Source: Ascaris suum
Taxonomy: Eukaryota > Nematoda > Chromadorea > Rhabditida > Ascarididae
Reading direction: 5' to 3'
DNA: 64,000 nt
Assembly: GCA_013433145.1 (NCBI GenBank)
Contig: CM024189.1
Coordinates: 7,060,001-7,124,000, forward strand
In this document: in pieces, positions 12,601 to 24,539 of the stretch
How the letters are laid out: every line of letters begins with the position of its first letter
How positions within the stretch are numbered: the first letter of the stretch is position 1
Notes under the pieces: generated by a model
Database searches by the model: none
The model's input: the letters and a program-made list of their open reading frames with translations, nothing else
Told to the model about the DNA's origin: nothing
Program-made: the position numbers and the translations under genes

Positions 12601-15600
12601 CTAAAGGTAGTGGACAACGGTAGTGGACAATGGTTACTGATCAGCACACAAAAGAAAGGAATGTTCCTATTAATTCAGCTTCAAAAATGATTGAATTAGA
12701 AAGAAAGTAGTGTATATTTCTGTGTAAAGAAAGTGTATACTTCTCCATTAGTGGTTATTTTTATGGAGAGTCCGCTGTAAGAAAAAACAACAGCTGAAAT
12801 TTGATTTGAGAGGAACCACTTAATTGAGTTGTGGAGAGTAGAAAGAGATAAGGAAGGGGTCCTATGGGCATACTTTTTTTGCATTTGCGAGGAAAGCTAA
12901 CGGCGAGTAGGATGAGGAAATTGTTCGGCAAAAATTCAACCTCATCTGGACAAGCATACAGGATGCAAGAGGAATGGTGTTGAAGAATCATTCAAGGATA
13001 CTGTCTGCTGTGAACATTCAAATGACCGCTCGAATAGCCAGAAATTAGCGTCAAGGTCCAGTTTGTAAAGTGTTTCGAAAGAGTCTAATTCAAAGTGCCA
13101 GTTAAGTATTAGAGAGAACAGCGCATCAGGTATATCGTCGTTGCGATTAACAACAGTTCGTCTAATTGTTCGAACTTATTTGATAGTACTCGAATCGCAT
13201 TTTCCCACTATTCCTTTTGGAAAGAATAAGCATTTCCGAGTAAAATGGTCTCTAGTAATTCTCATTCGCTTTTTTGGGCCCACGGCTTGATTTTCTCAGA
13301 TAGCGAAATGTGAATTTCTAGTATTTCCATGAGTATCTCCATGTCATATTAAGTTATATCTTAGGCACAAAATTGGATGGGACGCATTATATGCAACGTT
13401 GCTTTCTGTAATTATTAGAATCGAATTTAATCTCTTCTAATATTATCATCATCGTCAACATTATTGTTATTGATGTTAGTATTTGTATTATTATGGTTAC
13501 TGCTAATTAGTAGTAGTGATACTAGAAATAACGATAGTACCATATTTACTTATATGAGAAGAGAGGGGATTTTTGCTTAATTGAATAAAATCCGTGCATT
13601 CATCAACTAAACTATTCGATTAGGTGTTTCATTTGGTGAAGTAAATAATAGTCAAAAAAAAGCATTGAAATCGCAGTGGAAGATTATTAACATCTTTTTG
13701 CATTACTTCAAGTAGCAAAAGCTGAGCTGATTGTCACTTCAAAGTTACTTTGTCGTTCATTTAAAATGCGAATTTAATTTTAAAATTTAAATCCTTTCAT
13801 CTTACTAGATTAATAGAAACTTTTGCTATTCGACTGATCGCATATATTTCAGTTCGATTTCAAGCAGTACGTGCTGGCCGTTTTGCGAAAACGCACTTTT
13901 GAGTTGTTTCCGCGTTGGTTTTCAAATTCCAATAGTCTCAATCTCTTCAAGTCGAAATCTCTTTTCTCAATTACTTCATTATTTTTGTTGTTCCTAATGT
14001 AATTGTTCTGATTCTAACAAGTTTCTATTACGGTGCGCATTTATGCTGGTGATTTTCGTTGATTCGAGTTTATTTCCCACATCTCTAGTTTTGAGATTCG
14101 ACGCTGGTGATGACTGATGAAGCTACTGATGCGGAAAGGGCAAATTTAGTAATTGCTCGCCGGAAATCGGTTCGACTTGAGGGAAGAAATTATCATTGGC
14201 AGCGAAACACAAAATTCGACGTTTATAAAATGTGTCGTTTTTGAAGTGACAGCAATATGGAGCCACAAGACTATCTCTTGCATACCGATTCGCTGCGGTT
14301 TGACGCAAATTGCTGCTGAATATTCAGTAAGAATGCACTGAGAAAGAGAGGAAGTCGTCGAACTTCACTCAGAAATTCCCGCAAAAACATATGCCAAGAA
14401 AAATTCACGATCGTGTCGCAATGCCCAAGAGGTTTTGATGCTTTCGAGCAATTGCAATAGGACCCTCAAGAATGTATAACTTGGACTGGGCAACTCGAAA
14501 GAGATTAATTACAGCGCAGCTCTTTCATGTCGAATTGTGTCTGGTAACTTTGAAGTCGCAAAGCGTTTGATGACTTTAAAGACAAAAAATGTCTGATTTT
14601 TTTTTCCTCCGAGAACAGTTGTTTTTTGTTGACTGAACGATCTTAACAGAGTCAAAAAGTTTGTTCCATAGAGGGATGAGAAGATGAGAGGGCGGGATCG
14701 TGTTGTTAACAAAACTGTCTCATACACAACTTCGAAAGTTCGTCGTCCATTTTTTCGTGATTAATTTCAAAGGACTCGCTTACGGCATTAGATTTGAGTG
14801 CATAACGCATTAGGCCATCTCCAGAGAAAACACATCGACTGCCCAATCGTTCATCCTAGGATTCCTCACCCTTGTAGATGCAGCTCACTTAACAATCCAC
14901 GGTATTTAAGTGGCTTGAAAGATACACTATTTTCACTGTTCCTCTAAAAGAAACTTCTTAACGCACTATATTTTATACATTTTTTTGTGTTTATATACGA
15001 TGTACGATGAAGTGTTATTAATATATAGAAATGACACAATTTCGCATGCTATATTGTGGACTTTCTTTCGCTTCAAAAAAGTTTTTCTATGTGGGGAATT
15101 GTTTCTGGGTTTCGATTTTTGGCTATCATTTGCAAGACGTCTACGCATTGCTAGACAAAGTTTTATTAGGAGAATTTCGATTTATTACGATTAGCTAAAT
15201 GAATTTTATCGTCTTCAAATTTATAGTTGTATTTTTTTAAAATATTCGTCGTTGATGGAATGTACAAGATGAAAAGAAATCGCTGAACTGAAAAATTGCT
15301 AAGTTATGATTGACGAAAAAATTGAAATTGATCAGTCAATCTGGAGGAAAAGTATTTCGATTTGCAATGGTTGATTTCCTCTTGTATACTTTCGTTAAAC
15401 TCGATGTTATACTTTTTGCTCAGTACAATAAAACGTTTCTTTTCAGTCGCAGATTGTAAGATTTCGTTCTATCTACTCTGAAGACGTCAACGCATTCTCA
15501 TTGAAAAGTATTTCATAAAATTGAACACCATAAGTGGACAACTATGAATCATTTGCAAGTATACCTCTATTAGCGACATCAACAAAAACTGCCTTTCCTT

Positions 15601-17119
15601 AAAACATAGTCGGAGGTAGTATATTTGTAATACGTAAGAGCCTCCACTTCTCGAGTCTGATGCTGATGGTATACGATCAGTTAGCATGAAATTTATTGTC
15701 ACAAGATAAAGCAATCGTTTCTCAGCGCACATTTACATAGTCGTGACGATGGGCATGTTGCAATATCTGCACGATAACGCTGTTTTGTTTTGGTGTTCGG
15801 AATAATTTATACCTGTGCACAGAAGGCAACTTTTCAATGCTTGAGGTATGAAAAGCGATTCAATATTTCCTCGGGCAAAAAGCTTTTGCATATTTCAGAT
15901 ATGCATTATGCAATGGGTATCAAATTTATGCGAAAACAACGGTCGCAATGGAAGAGGATTTAATAAAGAAATATTATCTATGTGGTTGGCGAAGCTTTTA
16001 GCTTTATCAATTTCGACGTTCTTTCTAATGCATTTTTTTTTCAGTCATTCTCAATACTTATTGCCTCTCCGTTTTATTCTCGAGTAATTTTCTTCGGCTA
16101 CATTTATACAGTTTTCCGGTGGTGCTATTTTTGATCGCTTAACATTCCATCACAGCAGTCGTTTTTTTTTTCGTTTGTCAAATTGCATCAGTTTGTATAT
16201 TTCTAAACAATGAGTTTTTTTTCCCTCGATTTGCATTCATTAGCTACGTCAACCGACCTTCTACCCTTTCAGCCATTTATCAAACCAAATAACTTTTATC
16301 AATTGACCTACCAAATGATCGACATGCATAACAATGAACGGTACATATATACATACGTAGAAAGCACAACCATCATTCGATGATTGTGAAATGCTTATGT
16401 CTTGTATCACTGATGACGGTTAGTTGTTTATTCAGAATGATTCGTCTCGACAACTTTTTTAATAGTTTCTAAGTAGTGCCGAGAAGTGTTCGCTTCCTCT
16501 AGGCTAGAATTTCTTGAAAAATTTTGAAACATTTACTCATGAATTCATGTTATCGACTGTAGAAATGCTTTTCCATGCAATTAATATCCAGTTATGTAAT
16601 ATAAGTCCTGAACGACTTCAAACTTTCGATAGGATATCAGAATGAGCATGAAATGCTAGATATGGAATTTTATTTGTGTAAATGAAGTATATTTGCTAAT
16701 ATCGACGAAAGCCAATTGGTGAATAAATTTGAAAATTTGCGAAAGTTAAAGTTTCATATCCCCAGAGAGCGCATTCGTGGCATCGCTTGGTTAATCCAGT
16801 TGCTGTGGAGCAAATTGAACAGCGCATAGAGAAAGCAAACTCAACTCATAGGAAGGTAGTTATCTTCTTTTTTTTTCTTCCGTTTTTGAATATTCCCGTA
16901 GTAAGAAAAAAACTCTGCACATAGCTGGCAGCTATAGATGGAATCAATTTAAGAAAGCACCTCACAAGGTTGTTGATTTGAGATAGCTGTTTCTGACAAT
17001 TTGATAGACTGTTAAAGGACGGATGAATGGTTATGAAAAGGGCTCATTAAGTAAAGCTGAAAATTTGAATTTCTATTCCACAGGAAATTTTTGACAGCTG
17101 TAAATTGAATCGGCAATAG
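8..17119 (+). CDS. CECR2/RSF1-like chromatin-remodelling subunit, 5' partial, multi-exon
   Basis: Exons with closing phases: 58-177, 1063-1239, 1795-1926, 2652-2759, 3391-3463, 4500-4848, 4902-5493, 5843-5984, 6798-6831, 8250-8316, then most simply 16766-16855 and 17084-17119 (TAG). A short exon at 8-28 (RLYVEAE) may precede them. Seen: the 1063 exon carries IKWEVVCKNEDD followed by a helical stretch. The exons at 1795-3463 encode RFMPVEADAN and a long Arg/Glu/Lys helix (RRLEEKRIEREKR, SREERAKQREQRIEQ). The 4500-5493 exons are Ser/Asp/Glu-rich and low in complexity. Family knowledge: CECR2 and RSF1 have an R-M-Y segment, then W-x-L/C-x-C, then a charged helix behind the DDT domain, in nuclear ISWI-type remodelling complexes. 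Inference: same family. No bromodomain or PHD finger is visible, and the tail (YVDYPSLKDGQLRWFRIM) is unassigned. Codon phase is continuous across the junctions. The start lies left of the window. Confidence 0.6.
3599..3633. repeat. (GT)n followed by a run of 21 G
   Basis: A GT dinucleotide tract passes into a run of 21 G at 3613-3633, inside the intron between exons ending at 3463 and starting at 4500. It is one of about a dozen pure G/C runs in the window, including 4173-4186, 25032-25046, 32371-32383, 38391-38412, 48416-48433, 56937-56952 and 59346-59360. Confidence 0.95.
9021..9112 (+). CDS. Alternative terminal exon candidate of the CECR2/RSF1-like gene
   Basis: An ATTCCAG acceptor ends at 9020. 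One frame reads an acidic tail (MGLPKADDAELETPLIESD) to a TGA at 9110-9112. To enter that frame, the previous exon must end at 8320 with the weak donor GTTCAT rather than at 8316 with the near-perfect GTGAGT. From the strong donor the frame gives only 16 residues before a stop. It could therefore be a genuine short isoform or a chance open frame. Confidence 0.3.
9113..16765 (+). other. Probable long intron with weak exon candidates
   Basis: No gene is supported on either strand. Three stretches behind good acceptors are open in phase 0 and could be optional exons. The one from 9736 is about 50 codons. The one from 13853 starts FDFKQYVLAVLRKRTFELF. The one from 15447 reads SQIVRFRSIYSEDVNAFSL and ends near a GTATTT donor. 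None has both splice sites convincing. The rest is AT-rich with short duplications, such as a 17-bp unit at 11526 and 11572. Confidence 0.35.
16766..17119 (+). CDS. Probable last two exons of the CECR2/RSF1-like gene
   Basis: Exon 16766-16855 reads RAHSWHRLVNPVAVEQIEQ plus a short basic tail. It has a CCCAG acceptor and a GTAGTT donor, and is exactly 30 codons. Exon 17084-17119 follows a CACAG acceptor in the same phase and reads EIFDSCKLNRQ to TAG. Both are phase 0, which matches the GTGAGT donor at 8316/8317, so they attach without a frame problem. An AATAAA follows 47 bp later. They could instead be the end of a separate gene whose 5' exons I did not find. Confidence 0.5.
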
Positions 17120-17166
17120 TTGTGCATCTAAATTTGATGAAAGTGTTGCAATTTCTTCCGCGTTAT

Positions 17167-17172
17167 AATAAA
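17167..17172 (+). promoter_or_regulatory. Poly(A) signal AATAAA
   Basis: A canonical AATAAA lies 47 bp after the TAG at 17117-17119, directly in front of the (TA)n tract. It is the only good candidate for ending the transcript of the upstream gene. Confidence 0.5.
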
Positions 17173-17303
<131 letters not shown>

Positions 17304-18091
17304 GTAGAATTAAGCAGAAAAAATTTCTCCATTCGCTTTTATAGAGTGGTATAATATTTCAATGAATGTAAAATATTCGACGTTAAAATTCGGTATTCAA
17401 TTTGAAGATATCGTTTTATTGAATGAGATAAATGATGAGAGTGTTTGGACTTCCTTTAAAATCTCAAACCTAATTTTATAAACACTTCAGCTTCAATCTT
17501 AATTGCTTCGAATCTTATTGACAAAAAAATAATGCTACTAATATCAGTAATGAAAACACTCAGACTCTTCTGTTCTGATTTCTCTTTCTTGAAGTGCAAA
17601 AAAAAACTTCCAAAAATCATTTTTTAAATCAGATTCTAGAAAAACATTTAATCGGAGTTTTTACCTTGTCTAGCTTGATTAAATTTTCTTCAACGGAAAA
17701 TGTATGAAATTGTAGTATCATTTTCACGGTTGTATTCATCTATTCCGATGAGGATCAGTGAATATCAGACAAGTTGTTAGCATTTCTGAAATTTCGAGTT
17801 CTAGACGAAAGAAGACCGACCACAACCAACAATAGCAGAACGTTTTCCACCGATAATTCACATTTCAAATCCATATTATCACGGCATTTAGCATAATACG
17901 AAAATAACTGGCATTTGATCGACGAAATAATTGTTATAATATGTCTTACTATTACTATAATATAGTTGAATGCGTAACCAAATTATTGCGCTATCGATAT
18001 GAGCTATAAAGCTCAAATTATGGCAATTAACGAATTTAACTATTCGTATGTAAATTTTTAATAAATATACAATGCGTTTTAGTGGAGCGAT

Positions 18092-21000
18092 ATGTGGAGA
18101 ATATTATTATTGGTGTGCATTTCGGCATATTCCTTCGTATCGACTACTGATGCCGCCTTTCAATTGCACTATGACGATGACAGGTTAATTGGAATTTCTT
18201 ATTTTTAGATGCATAATAGTTTCACAGCGTTTTCACCCATATTTATAGGAATCAGAAAACAAAAGCTTGAGGTAAGCATTCGGGGTAGCAATTTGTGACA
18301 ATTCGTGCACTAAAAAATCTTCTAAAATCAAGCATTGATGAAATGTGCATTAATTGATTCACTAACTGCAGAAACCGGACCTTTTTTTTTACTGGAACAG
18401 AGTACATGATGCGAAATTTTGCAATATTGATTCGAGTTCTATTTTCTTGACCGAATTTGATGGAACCTGAAGCAAAGCACGATTTTGCAAGATGTAGTAA
18501 GATATTGCTGCAAAGCGACGAAAAAAAAAGCATTAATTAGGAAGCATCTGAGCTTTGAGCAAGCTTCTGTCGGGCAAAGAAAGCTAGCCATCCAAGAAAA
18601 ACATCAAGTCAACATTGAGTTGGCTTAATGATTTAAGCTCCGGTTTAGGTAAGAGGCACTTCTTTTTGCCAACGTTTCTAGTTGCAGGCAACCTTCTGAC
18701 AGGCTTTTTATTTCGACTGCCTGGTTTCATGCTGGTTCAATTCAAATGGAATTTTTGAGCGGAAAACTGTGTCATTGAAGGCGATTTTGAACGTAGTAGT
18801 GTATAACTGAAGATTATGGTTAGCGCTGGACTAGTACAAAAATAGCCAGAGTTTAGGATACTGTAGAGTCGCCTGAGAAGTGGGACTTCACAAACCTCTC
18901 ACATTAACCGCATAGTGCAGAGATTTTGAGGTAGACGTGTGAAGAATGGAGGAGGCGGGGTGACTATGCTATTAAATGGGCTTAGAAAACCGGTTGGAGT
19001 CGATGCTACGTCGGAATTGCTTTGTCTTGATGTCATTGCAACCAAAATCATTCGTTGATATCTGTCTGACGAACACCTTGTAATTGTGCAACTGAAGCTA
19101 AAAAATTTCTCAACATAATTTCTAAGCAGCGTATGGTGGACCATGCCACCGTACTAGTCTGTGGCTTGAGCGAAATTTTATAGACACAAAGAGCCTGATT
19201 TGCTGGAACTTGCCAGAAGCTTTCCTCAGAAGCTCTGCTGTTGTCAACCTCGTGCAGTATCCTATTCTTGGGTATAAAACTGTTGACGTATTTTTAAGAA
19301 AACAACATATCTTCTTCCAGTAATATTTCTGTGGCACCGAATTCCTCAACTAGTGATCATGTAAGGATCCATTCTGGAACCGAAATTCTCTTTGCATTGT
19401 CGTAGACGAAACAACGACAAACATGTCACGAAGAGCAATTAGAAAGAACGTGGTACTATGTTGACTAAGTGCAACTGCGATGAATGCCTGCTAAATTCAT
19501 CCACCCTTGAGGAAATGTACGAGCATTTTCTAGGCCTATGCGTAATGTTGCTGAAGTATGTGAACTGAAGAAAAGGATCACCAAGAACGCAACCACTATC
19601 GGCACTGCTTGAATGCCTGAGGTGTTTAATTGGGGTTCTGAGCAATCCTGAATTCGCTGAACATAATTTACTGGAGTTTGTACATGAGGGTCAACGATAT
19701 GTTGAAAAGGCTCTATATACTAGGCACATTAAAGAAGGACGGTTTTAACTGTCTGCCTACGGATGACCGTGTGAAATATAACGTTTTAGAGAGCACTTAT
19801 GAACTGTTTACGTCGAAAACAATGGCGTTCCGCTTGATCATAGTGCAGCATGTTATAATGCATTTAGGTTTTGTTGATGTTTGTGTTCGCTCAGTTCCCA
19901 AGGATGTTCATAAACTCAGTAACAAGGCGTCAATCACGCCTTAGGGTATTCCGGTCTTTTTTCTCAGGAAACCACAGAAGCAATCTCGCGCCCCGCTAAG
20001 TATCTTTCTCTACGCTCTTTGTCCTGTTCATGTTTCTTCTTTTCTTGGAAGTGTACGTTCGTTTCACTTTTGTTAAAAAAAAACCTCTCACCACCTCAGT
20101 AAAAAGCTACGAATCTATCGTCCGATGAGTCTGACCTGCTCCGTCTGTAAGCCTTTTGAGATAGTCGTCAGAGATGTGCCTTTCTAGAATGTGCACAGTT
20201 CGGGTTTTTTTTTCTTTTTTTTGCTGATCGGTCTATGATCTCGCAACTTGGTTTTTCTCCAAGCTGTAAGAAGTCTGTGCTGAACATGAGAGTTTAGACC
20301 AAAATTATTTGTACTGATTACACTGGTGAATAATTCATTCAGAGATCTGGCATTCGTATGCCGATATGTCTACGAACACCACAACAATCACTCCAACTGA
20401 GCGGCTCAGACCCAAGCGTTGTTAATGTACCTCGTCAACGCTCATGTGACACTGGAATGAACGAAACGCTAAATCGATTCGGCAGATGAGATGAAGAGAA
20501 GCAAAGAGATGCACTTCTCTTTCACCACATAAAACAATGCGAGTTATGCTCATGTGCGAGAAAATATTGCCAGAGAATGCGTGGTGACATTCACACGACA
20601 CGTCTCCATGCTGCACCAAAATAAAGCAGAATGAAATTCGAGAGTAAAGTCACATCTGAGGTGGTGTCGAAAAAATGAGGAAGTCGTTTAACGGCATGAA
20701 CGAAATCTATTCCCGACGTATGCCTAGACAAAAAAAGTTTCAAAATCTTCATTATGTGGCAAAAAAAACGAAATTTTTGGAATCACTCACGAACGTTGGG
20801 ATGTTTTTTTGTTTTTTCTTTGCACTTCAACTGCAAACTCATAATGACATATTCAGTGTTCATATGGACATTGTTTCAAACCGTTCATGTCGACATGTCA
20901 TTTCATAGGGCGAACACCGATCGAGCTGCTCAAATAGAGTGGAAAATTTCAAGCCATATATTTCAAGCGGATTCTATTGAACATTATTTATGATTTAGAT

Positions 21001-22744
21001 CGAGCCCACATAGGTATCTCACTTACTCCATTGTAGTAATGCCTTATACCGCGAGCTTATTGAATGAAATTAAACTGCGAAGTAAGTAGACCAATGCCTT
21101 TCTGTACGCTGTTAGACAGCAGCTCGATTCTAAAATGTTGCCCTTAATTTCAAAAGTACATAGCTTTAATGTTGTTGTCACCGCAAAATTTGGTACTATG
21201 AGTCAAGTTATGAAGGAATTCTGTTTGTAGATTCAGAACACGCCTCAGTTTCCTACTGGCAAGAAATTGATAGATTTTGTTCCCATATAATTGAAGTCTT
21301 GAATCCTTTTATTAGGAGCTAGTTCCGAAATTAGGTTCCGTTCATGGAGTCAAACGACTTCCTCGTTTTTGAACAGTAGCTCACAGGTGATTTCATCCGG
21401 CATTCTCTCGTATATTTTGGCATTTTTCTCAGTTTTATTTCGGCACAGCATAGAGACCAGTCGTCTAAATGTTATTTAGCTTCTGTGGTGATATTTTCTC
21501 GCGCACGCGCACAACTCGTATTTGTTGTTTTACGTGGGAGAAATGCATTTCTTTGTTTCTCTGCATCCCACCAACCAGACCACTTTGGCGTTTTGTTCAA
21601 TTCGGAATGACGGAGGCGCTGACGACAAGTGCGTTTGGTGTTACTGTGTTTGTAGGTCGGGGAGATGGGCGAGGAATTGGTACAGGTGGGGGTATGTGGT
21701 TCTTGAGGCTCCAGTGGAAAAGCTGCTTTTCAACATGACATCAATAATCATTTTCCACAAATAATATGCAAATTTTCGGTCTCAAACCTCATATTCAACG
21801 CAAACACCCTGTCACTTAAAGAAAAGTTGCGATATCGTAGAAAAAACCGATCGGTGTAGAGTCCAGAAAGCCGTTTCGTACAAAATCAACTGTTAGCACA
21901 TCTCTGACTGCTATCTTGAAAGTTTTGCAAATCATTAAATTTCCATACACCGTTAATTTTTACGCCTCGGGGCGGACAAAACCAAAATTTTTCTCCGTTC
22001 CTTTCAGCACGCCAAATTTGTTGTAAAAGTTCGCTATGTCACAGTGGTCGAACAATAAAAATTGCTCGCATGAAATGACGACCACACAAACAGCTGTTAG
22101 AATATGTTGCATTATATATGTCACAAACTTCATAAGATGCTTGGAAAAGATAAATTTAAGTGAAACTTTCCGTGCGACGCGAACTCACTTGTTGATTTTT
22201 TTTCAATAGTTTAACACTGTCGAAATGGAGATATTTATGAGGAGCAACTTGTTGTGTCTTTCCGGGCTGATAAGAAACGTTTCAAGATTGAATAAAAGCC
22301 AATGAGCGATCATTTGGATCATTAGAGCCAATATCTCAGTGACCCTCGCATATGATAAAATATTCGAAGGGCAGCACTGAACGTATCCCAAAATAATGTT
22401 AACTGCACATCCTAGATTTGTTTTTGCAGAATTCGATTCAAGCGGCCTTTGTTCGATCCGATGTACTCAGATTTCGGCTCCGGCACACTGACGAACAGAG
22501 TGTACCGCAGTCGTGCAAGAGTAAGTCACACTGACACTCCCATTGATATTTTAAGGCTAACTGGCATTTTAGCTATGAACGCAATCGTGATGTTGGAATG
22601 GACATATTTACCGTTCAAAATACGGTATTTGGTAGAATGCAAGCCTCCCGCTGAGCAAAAACTTTTCAGTGTGGCGTTATGAAAAGAGGAGCATCTTACG
22701 AATACAACTGCCCTCCCACTTTCGCATGTAACTCCTCTGTTTGA
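18092..22744 (+). CDS. Small secreted peptide precursor, three exons, 85 residues
   Basis: Exons 18092-18183, 22430-22520 and 22670-22744 (TGA). Exon 1 encodes a signal peptide (MWRILLLVCISAYSFVSTTD, cleavage likely after DA) and ends in phase 2 at AG/GTTAAT. Exon 2, behind TTTTTGCAG, completes that codon and reads IRFKRPLFDPMYSDFGSG, then TLTNRVYRSRAR, ending at a strong GTAAGT. Exon 3, behind TTTTCAG, reads CGVMKRGASYEYNCPPTFAC plus NSSV and stop. All phases close. Processing sites visible: RFKR (furin type), RSRAR and MKR. Predicted products are a peptide starting PLFDPMYSDF and a C-terminal one containing CPPTFAC, a five-residue Cys loop. The layout is that of a neuropeptide or other secreted signalling peptide precursor. 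I do not recognise the family. The first intron is 4.2 kb and holds LINE and repeat debris; a second acceptor and donor at 18249-18271 may give a truncated form. Confidence 0.6.
18935..20300 (+). mobile_element. Decayed CR1-like non-LTR retrotransposon
   Basis: Broken pieces in one order on the plus strand match a CR1/Jockey-type LINE ORF2. An endonuclease-like NGGGGV followed by SELLCLDV lies near 18940-19040. TLEEMYEHFL is at about 19500-19533. The segment before the RT domain is at 19892-19970 (DVHKLSNKASITP, stop, GIPVFFLRK). RIYRPMSLTCSVCKPFEIVV, equivalent to the family's YRPISLTxVxCKxFE motif, is at 20110-20172. A QFGF-like segment is near 20196-20260. Frames change and stops intervene throughout, so it cannot be active. 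It sits in the first intron of the secreted peptide gene, in the same orientation. Confidence 0.75.
20433..21315 (+). repeat. Dispersed repeat copy A1 (two blocks)
   Basis: Block 1 (20433-20702) contains GAACGAAACGCTAAATCG, AGAGATGCACTTCTCTTTC and CACGTCTCCATGC. Block 2 (20980-21315) contains ACTCCATTGTAGTAAT and GATTCAGAACACGCCTC. The same two blocks recur in the same order near 27.8-28.4 kb. Block 1 recurs inverted near 21.3 and 25.1 kb. No coding capacity is seen, so it is probably a non-autonomous element. Confidence 0.7.
21331..21625 (-). repeat. Dispersed repeat copy B1 (inverted block 1)
   Basis: The reverse complement resembles block 1 of copy A1. It shares the edge GTTCCGTTCATGG...AACGACTTCC, the middle ACAACTCGTATTTG and GAGAAATGCATTTCTTTG, and the end CTGACGACAAG. 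It lies head-to-head with copy A1. Confidence 0.65.
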
Positions 22745-24180
22745 AACGGCTTCTACTGTATTTCTAAATATCACATGACAACGTGTGGCATTATACTGCT
22801 TGAGTCTACTGCTTGATTATAGGCAAGAAAAATGCTCAGATACTTACATAAGTATATGCTGAAGTTTGGAAGGTGCTTTGTGAAAAAATTGAAGTCTTCT
22901 CATCACCAGAAGCACCTTCTTGAACGGAATATTCTCCTCGAGGCTCTTGCGAAACAGAGAAATTTTAAAAAAAGATAAATGAAGGGTATCGGCGCCAACT
23001 GATAAATGGCACAAATACATCCGCTGGATGGTCTCCTAATTACTGTGTCATGATTTCACCACTAATCTTAACGGCATGACTTTCGACTGTTATGGCGAAC
23101 AAGACAAGGAGGAACATTACAGTTTTCTGACATTATCTCATCAGTAACATCGAGTTTCATTAACGTGTTCCAGCATGTACACATTCGATCGCCGATAGTC
23201 ACTTGACGTTTTTAAAAATGAGAAGTAATATGAATGGTTTTGTTGCAAAATTTTCTATAACTGGGGTCGATTTTTCGCACAGGTATTGTTCATTATTTGC
23301 AGATTCATCCTCCTTACGCCTATGGTACCAGTCCATATTATCGGGCATTTTTCGGGACGGCGCCGCTGTTCGTTTGAAGATCACCTCGTTTCTCGTATAG
23401 CGATCCACTACTTGGGTCGGATGATATGTTTCTTCGCTATGAGAGTCACTGCTTTCAATCAAACAAATCAACACTCTCGACTTAAATTGCCTCTTAATCG
23501 AAATTGTTAAAGACTTGTTGAACTCTCACTGCCGTCACATACTGCAAATATACATGCCACTGGCACAGTGAACCCATGATGACTTATATTAAATTGCGAT
23601 TGAAATGAAACGCTCTGTGCTGAAAAAAGATTCAGCGACAAGACCAAACGAAAAGTTCTATATAATATACCTCAAAGCAACTTTTCTGAATTCAAACAAA
23701 AATAGTTGCAGAAATCAACTCGCTATAAATTGAAGTACCATAAACTGTGGGTTTTCACATGCCTGTTCAGCGGGTCAACTAGTGCTATAACTTACCAACT
23801 AATAAGAATTATGCAAAATAATGTCTTCGTATGTTAATTAATCCGATCGGTTGTATTATATAAAGGGTGCATTCTTGTTGTGCCTCGATCTGTGTAGGCG
23901 AAAATCGACAGACATATAAATGCACTCAAATCTTTCCACATTTACATGTCTATAATCCTCTTCATTGGTAATGAATGCGACTGAAGAATGATATAGATGA
24001 TCTCGCTACGTACCCATAATTGTAACTTCATGGGTACTTAAATACAAACTACCGAAAAAGAAGACACAGGCACATACGTATATGTGATACTTTTTAGCAT
24101 TTGTTCTAAGATTTTATTGTAGCGCCATGCTTAAAATGCTATTTGTTACTGTAAATTTGAAAGGCTTTTTAGCTAAAGGG
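22745..24180. other. No gene seen between the peptide gene and the 24.2 kb ORF
   Basis: AT-rich sequence with no ORF that has matching splice sites or recognisable similarity. The paired open frames at 23.2-23.5 kb lie on opposite strands of the same bases and show no family motif. Confidence 0.5.
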
Positions 24181-24188
24181 GAAAATGT

Positions 24189-24539
24189 TTATTGTTCAAC
24201 CGCTCTGACATATTCATTATTTACTCCTGAATCGGGCATGCTGAACGGAACGGCCCAAAATTTTGCATTTATTTGCCCTGAACTGTAAAACTTAACGGAT
24301 GTAAGAGAAACTGAGGATTCTGTCTGTGCAGCTTTCGTGGTAATCGTCAGGGATGTCGGCAGAGCCACCCGAACCTCTTTCACAAGCTCCAGAGCAGAGC
24401 TCATGTTTGTGTCAAAAACGCGGGATGTTAGTAGTAATGCTATGAAACCGATTTGGCGTTCCAACTGAGAAATAGATGTGGCGTTTGATCCCTCTAGGAG
24501 TGGCAGCGACGTACAACCCATTTTGCCATATGTATGCAT
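24189..24539 (-). CDS. Unassigned intact ORF, 116 codons
   Basis: One uninterrupted minus-strand frame from ATG at 24539 to TAA at 24189. It has ordinary codon use and a balanced, Ser/Thr/Val-rich composition (segments LLEGSNATSISQLERQIGF and VKFYSSGQINAKFWAVPF). The stop codon lies inside an AATAAA on the same strand, so a transcript could be terminated right behind it. There is no signal peptide, membrane segment or known motif. It could be a single-exon gene, the last exon of a minus-strand gene, or an old retrocopy in the transposon-rich zone. I do not recognise it. Confidence 0.3.
   Translation of the reverse strand: MHTYGKMGCTSLPLLEGSNATSISQLERQIGFIALLLTSRVFDTNMSSALELVKEVRVALPTSLTITTKAAQTESSVSLTSVKFYSSGQINAKFWAVPFSMPDSGVNNEYVRAVEQ

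Noticed and set aside
18249..18271. Exon 2 of the secreted peptide gene
   Set aside because: It has a good acceptor and GTAAGC donor, but after exon 1 the frame stops after seven codons; the exon at 22430 continues the frame. Kept only as a possible truncated isoform.
21469..21764. ORFs of 80-89 codons near 21.5 kb
   Set aside because: They lie in dispersed repeat copy B1 and its G-rich edge.
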